Made by a program: the position numbers and the translations under genes. From Pseudomonadota bacterium (GTDB lineage: Bacteria > Desulfobacterota > Desulfobacteria > Desulfobacterales > ETH-SRB1), in the NCBI GenBank assembly GCA_018897415.1, contig JAHIKR010000292.1, forward strand, positions 1 through 5,884: a DNA stretch of 5,884 bases, read 5' to 3'. Below are positions 1 through 5,568 of the stretch, piece after piece (positions within the stretch are counted from its first letter, which is position 1; the number at the start of each line of letters is the position of its first letter). A model generated the notes under the pieces. That model ran no database searches and was not told the origin of the DNA. It saw nothing but the letters and a program-made list of their open reading frames with translations.

Positions 1-258
1 AACCCGTTTCCTGGCCCTGTAATTCCCTGAAGAATACTCGCATTTTCCTTCCGAACATCCCACCAGGCAGACGCCATCTGCCCCGTTTTCCAAAGCCTTA
101 AGGATGTGTATTGTCCCCACTGTTCCTATGCAAGGCACCTTAATAATCCTTATGTTAGACGGATACTGCATTTTCAGCGACCCTGCCAGGTCGGCTGAAC
201 AGGAGGGGCAGTAATTGCAACAAAAGGCAAGAATTAAAGGTTCAAAGTTACCTTTCAT
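1..258 (-). CDS. mvhD: MvhD-like [2Fe-2S] electron-transfer protein, N-terminal part (runs off the window)
   Basis: This is the first 86 codons of a protein of the methyl-viologen-reducing hydrogenase delta subunit family, usually about 140 residues long; the 3' end lies beyond position 1. In known Hdr complexes MvhD is a small cytoplasmic [2Fe-2S] protein that passes electrons into HdrA. Visible hallmarks are the opening AFCCNYC (C13, C14, C17, plus an extra C20), the ADLAG motif, a VPC segment (C43), the strongly conserved ENGADGVCLVGC (residues 57-68) and GKCEYSSGNYRA with C73. The start is ATG at 258, with GGGGGA nine bases upstream. It lies 29 bases after the hdrA stop, so it is probably co-transcribed with hdrA and is HdrA's direct partner. 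In related clusters metF often comes next, but that is outside this window. It differs clearly from the other MvhD-like protein at 5569-5884. Confidence 0.9.
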   Translation of the reverse strand, partial: MKGNFEPLILAFCCNYCPSCSADLAGSLKMQYPSNIRIIKVPCIGTVGTIHILKALENGADGVCLVGCSEGKCEYSSGNYRARKRV

Positions 259-267
259 TGGACATAA

Positions 268-273
268 TCCCCC
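268..273 (-). promoter_or_regulatory. Shine-Dalgarno of the downstream mvhD
   Basis: GGGGGA on the minus strand ends nine bases before the ATG at 258. It decides the start: a competing ATG at 265 lies only two bases after the purine run, is in a different frame and stops after five codons. Seen directly in the sequence. Confidence 0.6.
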
Positions 274-287
274 AGAAAAATATTTAC

Positions 288-2891
288 TCAACAGATCCTG
301 CTAATTACTTCGGTGCCATCCATCAAAAGCGCTTCGCACTCAGTTAGTATCGGGTCATTTTTGAAATGCTCTAAAATAATAGCTTTGGTCGGGCATTCAA
401 CAACGCAGATACCACATCCCCTACATTTTGCCGGCTCAATATATGGTTTGCCCATACCATTTATAATCAGCGCACTGGCAGGACAAATCCTGGAACATGT
501 CAGACATGCGACACATAATTTCAGATCAATTGATGCTACTTCTGTATTAGTTGAAATGTATTCCTTGGAAAGAACTGTTACCGCCTTAGCTGCAGCAGCC
601 TGCGCCTGAGAAATGGTTTCATCAATGGGCTTTGGGTAATGAACAAGGCCGGCGAAATAGATACCCTTTGTGGTAAATTCAACGGGTTTGAATTTTTTGT
701 GAGCTTCCTTTAAAAAACCATCTTGATCAATAGGCACATTAAAAAGCTTTGCCAGATTTTCATTATTCCTCGGAACAATAGCTGTCTGCAAGCTTATAAA
801 ATCAGGTTGGATTATTACATGTTCTCCCAGAAGATTATCTAGAACCCTTACCTTTAGTCTGCCGTTTTGGTCTTCATCCACCTCTGGTTTTCCGTCGAGT
901 TCATACCTGATGAATATTATCCCTTTATCCCTGGCTTCTGTGTATAAATCTTCTATTAAGCCGTATGTTCTCATATCCCTGTAAAGGACATATATTTCCA
1001 TGTCTGGATTTAGTTTTTTGAGCTCCAAGGCATTTCGAAGTGCATTGGAACAGCAAATTTTACTGCAATATGGTCTTTCAGGTTCCCTTGAGCCTACACA
1101 GAGTATGAAGACCCAGGTGCTTGCCTTTTCGATTATATTGGGTTCTTCAGATAACATTTTATCTATATGGAACCAACTTAACACGCGGGGATTCTTTCCG
1201 TAAAGGTACTCATCAGTCCTAAGAAAATCTGCTCCGGTTGATATAATAGTAGCCCCATGCTTAATTTCTTTAATTTCAGTTGAAGTTGATATAGCGATTG
1301 TGGTCTTGAAATTACCCACATACCCATCAGAATGTCTAACTTCAGAATTGAGATAAACATCAATTAGAGGGTGATTATCTACCTTATCTATAAGTTCCTT
1401 AACATAGGGCTTTACATCTTCCCCCTTAAAGGTCTTCCTTAGTTTAAGGGCGTGTCCGCCGAGCTTATCGGTTTTTTCTATTAGAGATACCTTATAACCC
1501 TGATCGGCCAAACACAGGCAACTTACCATGCCAGCTACACCACCGCCAACGACAAGCCCTGCCGGCACCGGCTTTTGCTCAGTCTCTTCAAAAGGCTCAT
1601 GTAATGCCACTTTGGATACTGCGTTCAGTGATGAAGCGCAGGCAGCCGCACTAGCTTCTATTATAGATTCAGAAATATCTTTTGGAGCATTAAAGGCACC
1701 GCATACATAAATGCCGGAAATTGACGTATTAACCGGTTTAAAACTGCTGGTTTCAACAAAATTATTTTTGTCAAGAATTATACCAAGATTTCCAGCAAGC
1801 CTTACAGCATCATGAGAGGGTTCTAAACCGAGAGAAAGAACCACCATATTGAATATTTCTTCATAGACATTTCCCTGTTCATCAGCATAACGAATTAAAA
1901 GGTCATCAGTGTCAGAAACAGGGAAAACATTTTGAACCCTTGATCTAACAAAGCGAATATTATCTTCATCTTTTGCACGATTGTAATATCTCTCGTGATC
2001 CTTCCCGCATACCCTCATATCCATGAAAAAAATAGTGGCATTCAACATTTTGCTGCTTTGCTTAGCAAGAGTCGCCTGTTTAATCGCATACATACAACAA
2101 ACAGATGAACAGTAGTTATGATAAATATCTCGCGACCCTATACACTGAAGCCATGCAATGTTTTTGGGTTCTTTTCTATCAGAAGGCCGTATCAAATGAC
2201 CTCCATAGGGACCATTTAGGCTATGGATTCTTTCAAACTCCATGCTGGTAATGACATTGGGAAGTTTATCATAATCATAATATGGAGGAATTATAGAATC
2301 AAAACCTGCAGCAAAGATAATTGAGCCAACATTAAGAGAAATATTCTGTTCTTTTTGTTCAAAATTTATGGCCTTTTCTATGCAAGCTTCCTTGCAAATA
2401 TTGCATCCCGCTTTTGTAAAGTGGAGGCAGTTTTCTCTGTCAACCGCATAGCTATTGGGAGCAGCCTCAGGATATTCTAAATATATAGCTTTTCTTTTTC
2501 CTAGGCCTTCGTTAAATTCGTCATTAGCCTCCTCAGGACATCTCTCTGCACACAAGCCACAGTTAGTACATTTATCAATATCAACATATCTCGGGTGCTG
2601 AATTATTGTTGCCTCAAAATCTCCTGAACTACCCTTAATATCTTTAACCTCTGATAAAGTTAATATCTTTATATTTGTATGTGAAATACACTCCATATGC
2701 TTGTTAGATCTAATACAAAAAGGGCAGTCATTGACAGGATATGTCTTATCAAGTTGTGCTGCCTTGCCACCAATAAACGCTGCCTTCTCAATCAAGTAAA
2801 CAAAATACCCTGAATCAGCCAAGTCAAGGCTTGCCTGTATTCCAGCAATACCACCCCCAATTACTAATACTGATCCGACTTTAGAAAACAT
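288..2891 (-). CDS. hdrA: HdrA-type FAD/iron-sulfur protein with a second, inserted flavoprotein module (867 aa)
   Basis: HdrA is the cytoplasmic FAD-containing hub of heterodisulfide-reductase-type complexes, where electrons are split or merged between a high- and a low-potential path. Module 1 has a Rossmann motif GGGIAG (12-17), the NDCPFC segment (C56, C59) with C68, an inserted ferredoxin-like domain (C108, C111, C114, C118; then C155, C163, C166, C170) and the signature C250-IGSRD followed by YCSSVCC (C261, C265, C266). Module 2 (about 441-780) starts with a new Rossmann motif GGGVAG (449-454) and repeats the signature as C598-VGSRE and YCSKICC (C609, C613, C614), but has no inserted ferredoxin domain. 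The C-terminus is a two-[4Fe-4S] domain (C793, C796, C799, C803; C823, C826, C829, C833). Canonical archaeal HdrA is about 650 residues, so the excess is module 2. C170 is followed by Ile instead of the usual Pro. The ATG at 2891 directly follows an in-frame TAA and gives the expected N-terminus, but has no Shine-Dalgarno. The gene is probably co-transcribed with the mvhD after it. Confidence 0.95.
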   Translation of the reverse strand: MFSKVGSVLVIGGGIAGIQASLDLADSGYFVYLIEKAAFIGGKAAQLDKTYPVNDCPFCIRSNKHMECISHTNIKILTLSEVKDIKGSSGDFEATIIQHPRYVDIDKCTNCGLCAERCPEEANDEFNEGLGKRKAIYLEYPEAAPNSYAVDRENCLHFTKAGCNICKEACIEKAINFEQKEQNISLNVGSIIFAAGFDSIIPPYYDYDKLPNVITSMEFERIHSLNGPYGGHLIRPSDRKEPKNIAWLQCIGSRDIYHNYCSSVCCMYAIKQATLAKQSSKMLNATIFFMDMRVCGKDHERYYNRAKDEDNIRFVRSRVQNVFPVSDTDDLLIRYADEQGNVYEEIFNMVVLSLGLEPSHDAVRLAGNLGIILDKNNFVETSSFKPVNTSISGIYVCGAFNAPKDISESIIEASAAACASSLNAVSKVALHEPFEETEQKPVPAGLVVGGGVAGMVSCLCLADQGYKVSLIEKTDKLGGHALKLRKTFKGEDVKPYVKELIDKVDNHPLIDVYLNSEVRHSDGYVGNFKTTIAISTSTEIKEIKHGATIISTGADFLRTDEYLYGKNPRVLSWFHIDKMLSEEPNIIEKASTWVFILCVGSREPERPYCSKICCSNALRNALELKKLNPDMEIYVLYRDMRTYGLIEDLYTEARDKGIIFIRYELDGKPEVDEDQNGRLKVRVLDNLLGEHVIIQPDFISLQTAIVPRNNENLAKLFNVPIDQDGFLKEAHKKFKPVEFTTKGIYFAGLVHYPKPIDETISQAQAAAAKAVTVLSKEYISTNTEVASIDLKLCVACLTCSRICPASALIINGMGKPYIEPAKCRGCGICVVECPTKAIILEHFKNDPILTECEALLMDGTEVISRIC

Positions 2892-2917
2892 TTTTTAATA
2901 TGAATTTTTTAATATGA
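2890..2917. repeat. Perfect 14-base tandem repeat over the hdrA start
   Basis: ATTTTTTAATATGA occurs twice head to tail, at 2890-2903 and 2904-2917, with no mismatch. On the coding strand this reads TCATATTAAAAAAT twice, and the last AT of the second copy is the AT of the hdrA ATG. The whole 5' leader next to the start is therefore two copies of an A/T-rich unit with no G-rich ribosome binding site. Confidence 0.9.
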
Positions 2918-2944
2918 TTAAATGTAATAGTTCAGCCACAAAGA

Positions 2945-2973
2945 CACTAAGATATAAAATATAATTTTTAGTG
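2945..2973 (-). other. Short AT-rich inverted repeat in the metV-hdrA gap
   Basis: CACTAA at 2945-2950 is the reverse complement of TTAGTG at 2968-2973. The stem can extend to 8 pairs (2945-2952 with 2966-2973) with one G-T pair, around a 13-base loop. It is too AT-rich for a typical intrinsic terminator and could be chance in such a composition. Confidence 0.3.
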
Positions 2974-3003
2974 CTACACCTATGATTTTATAACTTAAAT
3001 CGT

Positions 3004-3086
3004 AACGGTTGTCGGTTTACAGTTTTTTCAATGAACCATGCAACGACTGAAGCATTTTAACCGTGAACCGTGAACCGTGAACCGTT
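3004..3086. repeat. Imperfect inverted repeat between metV and hdrA
   Basis: AACGGTTGTCGGTT at 3004-3017 and AACCGTGAACCGTT at 3073-3086 are reverse complements at 12 of 14 positions, separated by 55 bases. The right arm is part of the 7-base tandem repeat. In RNA this could form a long-loop hairpin just after metV, perhaps stabilising the mRNA 3' end or separating metV from hdrA expression. No U-run follows it on the minus strand. Confidence 0.5.
3059..3085. repeat. 7-base tandem repeat AACCGTG, nearly four copies
   Basis: AACCGTG is repeated at 3059, 3066 and 3073, with a partial fourth copy (AACCGT) at 3080-3085, all perfect. The array ends three bases before the metV stop codon region at 3089. 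On the transcribed strand it reads as repeated CGGTTCA. It resembles small intergenic arrays found in other anaerobic bacterial genomes, a recollection that was not checked. Confidence 0.9.
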
Positions 3087-3088
3087 TT

Positions 3089-3757
3089 TTAAGCAGTAAG
3101 ATCCTCTCTTACAATCTTCCGAGTCCCCCCATGCCCGCTAACATCCCAGTCTTTAATGGGAAATATTTCTTCTAACTTTTCCAGTTGATTTAGAGCCTTC
3201 AAACGATCGATAATTAGTTGCCATACGCAATCAACATCAGGACTAATTTCGCATTTGCCGTCCATAGAACCACCACAGGGGCCATTCAACAATCCTTTAG
3301 AACACCTTGCAATGGGGCATAATCCACCTGTCTTGTCCAAGATACAATCTCCGCATCCTGCACAGCGTTCCGACCAGACACCCATTTTTTCGGTCAGACC
3401 CATAAAGGTAGTATTAAGACCCGGTAATATCACCTTGTCCGGATATCTTTCTGCCAATGCCTGGACCCCCACACCACAGGCAAGCGAAAGAACAACATCA
3501 CAGTCAGCAACCAAATCCTTAACAGAATCTAAAAATTCAAAATCGCATTGCCGCAAAATCGCTTCCTCTACGATTTCAATATCATGACCGGCCATTTTCC
3601 TGTCCATACGAATCATCGATGCCAGAATTTCCACTTCGCGCATACCACCGGCAAAAGAAATGGCAACGCAAGTCTGACAACCTAACACCAAGAGGCGGTT
3701 ATAACTACTGATCATTTTTTTGATTTCTTCAAAGTCTTTCTGTTGTCCTACAATCAT
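3089..3757 (-). CDS. metV: MetV, iron-sulfur partner of methylenetetrahydrofolate reductase MetF (222 aa)
   Basis: This protein belongs to the family known as MetV or 'methylenetetrahydrofolate reductase C-terminal domain', the iron-sulfur subunit that works with MetF in the methyl branch of the Wood-Ljungdahl pathway of acetogens. Sequence evidence is the N-terminal VLGCQTC (C27, C30) and AGG, then LRQCD (C71), LSLACGVGVQ (C94), LNTTF, ERCAGCGDC (C132, C135, C138), GGLCPIARCSKGLLNGPCGGS (C147, C152, C161), GKCE (C169) and DC near 177, finishing with KDWDVSGHGG and RKIVREDL. The many conserved cysteines fit cluster or metal binding; exact ligands are not assigned here. The ATG at 3757 gives the family-typical MIVGQQK start and has AGGGGAAGG ten bases upstream. 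A longer version from 3835 would add 26 residues of no family resemblance inside the preceding gene. The gene lies 7 bases after the HdrC-GltD fusion, so the two are translationally close. MetF itself is not in the window. Confidence 0.93.
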   Translation of the reverse strand: MIVGQQKDFEEIKKMISSYNRLLVLGCQTCVAISFAGGMREVEILASMIRMDRKMAGHDIEIVEEAILRQCDFEFLDSVKDLVADCDVVLSLACGVGVQALAERYPDKVILPGLNTTFMGLTEKMGVWSERCAGCGDCILDKTGGLCPIARCSKGLLNGPCGGSMDGKCEISPDVDCVWQLIIDRLKALNQLEKLEEIFPIKDWDVSGHGGTRKIVREDLTA

Positions 3758-3764
3758 AAGATTT

Positions 3765-5537
3765 TTACCTTCCCCTGTTCTGGGTTCCACATATCTTAAG
3801 ACACCGTCCAGCCTCCAGTCTGGCCTGCTGCTCACTGAAACCTAAATCCATCTCTTCAAAACTATTCTTTCTCCGAGCAATAGAAAGTCGCTGCATTTGT
3901 TGCCTATCTAAATGTTCTACATCTTGTGGTTCAAGCTCAATCCCTTTCCATTCCAAAGGACGATCTGCCCCAATGTCCTCCCCTTTAAGATAGCGATCAA
4001 TAGATATGGCCGCCTCCTTCCCGGAAGCAACTGCCTCTACTACCGAACGCGGTCCATAAGAAGCATCACCTCCCACAAAAAGTCCCGGGATATTTGTTTC
4101 AAGAGTAATGGGATCCTTAACTGACGGGCCTCTCGGAGAAACATCAAGATCAGGTACACCTTTAGCAAAAGACATATCACAGGCCTGCCCTATAGATAAC
4201 AGCACTGTATCTGCTTCCAGCGTCATTAGTTCGGATTCATCATATTGAGGATTAAACCGACCTTCTGTATCAAAAACCTCGGTACATCGTTTAAATTCTA
4301 CACTTTTAACTTTTCTGTTTTCTTTGATAAAACGTTTTGGTCCCCAACTATTATTTATTTTTATTCCTTCGTCCAGAGCATCCTTTATTTCATCTTCCCA
4401 TGCCGGCATTTCTTCACGTGACTCAAGACATACCATCTCAACTTCTTTGGCTCCGCTTCTAAGAGCAGTAAGAGCTACATCTATGGCCACATTGCCGCCG
4501 CCAATAACTATCGTTCTTTCACCGATGGTTACATTGCCTTTAAGAGAAACGTCTCTTAGAAAATTTATGCCATGAATTATTCCATCGAGATTCTCCCCTT
4601 CTACATTCAAACCCCGGCTTACATGAAGACCTACTGCAATAAAGAATGCCTTGTATCCATCTTTTTTAAGGCTTTCTATTGTGATATCTTTTCCGAAAGT
4701 AACACCGGTCTTGATTTCAACGCCCATATCAACAATAGTCTTTATTTCCTCCCTGAGGATATCACGGGAAAGACGATATTCCGGAATACCAACGGCCATC
4801 ATACCGCCGGCCACCGGCAGCCTTTCAAAGACTGTTACCGGGTATCCCTTAATAGCGAGAAAATAAGCTGCACTTAAACCAGCAGGGCCTGCCCCTATAA
4901 CAGCTATTTTTTCATCTTTCTTTTCTTCTATTTCAGGGATATAACGTATACCCTCTTCAAGCTCCCTATCAGCTAAAAAGCGCTTGAGGTACTCAATTGC
5001 CAACGGTTCATCTACTTTACCCCTATTGCACTTCATTTCACACGGATGGTGACATATACGGCCGCAAATGCCTGGAAAAGGCATTGTCTCTTTGATTAAT
5101 CTCAGGCCTTCCTTGTATCTTCCCTCTGTAATCATTCCAATAAATCCCTGGATGCTGATGTGAACCGGACATGTGGCTTTGCAGGGAGCAGTGCCAAATT
5201 TTTCAAAGGCATCAGGTGTAACATATTTATCCCTTACAGCCATATTCTGCAAAGCACCCATAATTTCACTTAGCTGGACACCCTGGGGACAGGAAAATTT
5301 ACAGGTTTCACAGTGAGAACACTGCCAGATGTTTTCAGATGAAAGGACTCGATCTTTAAGCCCAAGAATAATCATGTGTATGATCTTTCTTGGATCATAT
5401 TCAGCAAAGGTATTGCTAACAGGACAGATTGCAGTACAGGTTCCACATGTAAAACAACGCTTAATAAGTTCGCTTCCTGGGATATTGGCTATTTCAAATT
5501 TAAACTTTGGATCCAGGTCATTACTACTTATTGTCAA
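3765..5537 (-). CDS. HdrC-like / GltD-NfnB-like fusion: iron-sulfur NAD(P)H:FAD oxidoreductase (590 aa)
   Basis: This is a cytoplasmic fusion protein. Residues 1-110 are HdrC-like, with two [4Fe-4S] motifs, CFTCGTCTAICP (C28, C31, C34, C38) and CSHCETCKFSCP (C73, C76, C79, C83). Residues 115-190 are the glutamate-synthase-small-subunit iron-sulfur domain: APCKATCP (C119, C123) and GICGRICHHPCEMKC (C158, C162, C166, C170). Next come an FAD Rossmann motif GAGPAG (215-220), a nucleotide-binding motif GGGNVA (346-351) and the FAD-closing segment GLFVGGDASYGPRSVVEA (485-502). GltD/NfnB relatives pass electrons between NAD(P)H and iron-sulfur partners; the HdrC part suggests the partner here is an Hdr-type complex, not the large glutamate synthase subunit. 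The segment after the second nucleotide-binding strand is VCLESREEMPA, with Glu where NADP-binding relatives have Arg, hinting at NAD(H). The start is TTG at 5537 with GGGGAGGGGG upstream. The C-terminus stops soon after GRCLKIC, with no extra ferredoxin domain. HdrB is absent from the window. Confidence 0.93.
   Translation of the reverse strand: MTISSNDLDPKFKFEIANIPGSELIKRCFTCGTCTAICPVSNTFAEYDPRKIIHMIILGLKDRVLSSENIWQCSHCETCKFSCPQGVQLSEIMGALQNMAVRDKYVTPDAFEKFGTAPCKATCPVHISIQGFIGMITEGRYKEGLRLIKETMPFPGICGRICHHPCEMKCNRGKVDEPLAIEYLKRFLADRELEEGIRYIPEIEEKKDEKIAVIGAGPAGLSAAYFLAIKGYPVTVFERLPVAGGMMAVGIPEYRLSRDILREEIKTIVDMGVEIKTGVTFGKDITIESLKKDGYKAFFIAVGLHVSRGLNVEGENLDGIIHGINFLRDVSLKGNVTIGERTIVIGGGNVAIDVALTALRSGAKEVEMVCLESREEMPAWEDEIKDALDEGIKINNSWGPKRFIKENRKVKSVEFKRCTEVFDTEGRFNPQYDESELMTLEADTVLLSIGQACDMSFAKGVPDLDVSPRGPSVKDPITLETNIPGLFVGGDASYGPRSVVEAVASGKEAAISIDRYLKGEDIGADRPLEWKGIELEPQDVEHLDRQQMQRLSIARRKNSFEEMDLGFSEQQARLEAGRCLKICGTQNRGR
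3768..3776 (-). promoter_or_regulatory. Shine-Dalgarno of metV, inside the end of the preceding gene
   Basis: AGGGGAAGG forms the last three sense codons of the HdrC-GltD gene, just before its TAA, and ends ten bases before the metV ATG at 3757. This supports the 3757 start and suggests translational coupling of the two genes. Confidence 0.65.
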
Positions 5538-5543
5538 ATCAAA

Positions 5544-5553
5544 CCCCCTCCCC
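5544..5553 (-). promoter_or_regulatory. Shine-Dalgarno supporting the TTG start of the HdrC-GltD fusion
   Basis: GGGGAGGGGG on the minus strand ends six bases before TTG at 5537; its GGAGG core is about eight to nine bases away. The next in-frame Met is residue 55, inside the HdrC domain after the first cluster motif, so the TTG is the best start. The strong purine run may compensate for the weak initiator codon. Confidence 0.65.
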
Positions 5554-5568
5554 TTCGCTATCTGTCCG

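Larger units (their letters stand above)
2892..3088. other. Gap between metV and hdrA, AT-rich and repeat-bearing
   Basis: This is the only sizeable non-coding stretch in the window. It holds a 7-base tandem repeat next to the metV stop, an imperfect inverted repeat, an AT-rich hairpin (2945-2952 with 2966-2973), a segment like a dispersed bacterial repeat (2933-2951) and a 14-base tandem repeat at the hdrA start. No open reading frame and no tRNA- or riboswitch-like structure is apparent. No GC-rich stem followed by a U-run is seen, so there is no convincing intrinsic terminator. A promoter for hdrA may lie here, since the minus strand has several TATAAT-like stretches, but none has a clear -35 partner. 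Confidence 0.6.

Noticed and set aside
259..265. ATG at 265 as the start of the downstream mvhD.
   Set aside because: It is in a different frame and reaches TAA after five codons; the ATG at 258 opens the MvhD frame.
552..1571. Two separate hdrA genes joined by an assembly error.
   Set aside because: The reading frame is continuous, module 2 lacks the inserted ferredoxin domain, and the single C-terminal ferredoxin domain follows module 2, which fits a known kind of long HdrA.
3059..3085. CRISPR array.
   Set aside because: The 7-base units are directly adjacent with no spacers, and no cas genes are present.
2945..3086. Rho-independent terminator between metV and hdrA.
   Set aside because: The stems are AT-rich or have a 55-base loop, and no U-run follows them on the transcribed strand.
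3255..3587. Plus-strand open frame of 110 codons, and similar ones at 313-609, 4324-4575, 4572-4877 and 5329-5583.
   Set aside because: They lie opposite strongly conserved minus-strand genes, overlap one another in places and have no recognisable motifs or ribosome binding sites.
3765..3815. Possible frameshift at the end of the HdrC-GltD gene, because the C-terminus GRCLKIC stops without the cysteine-rich tail seen in some relatives.
   Set aside because: The other frame across this stretch contains no ferredoxin-like cysteines, and the metV ribosome binding site falls neatly before the stop, so the end looks natural.
3758..3835. In-frame extension of metV upstream to 3835, overlapping the HdrC-GltD gene by 71 bases.
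   Set aside because: The extra 26 residues show no family resemblance, and the ATG at 3757 gives the usual MetV beginning with its own ribosome binding site.
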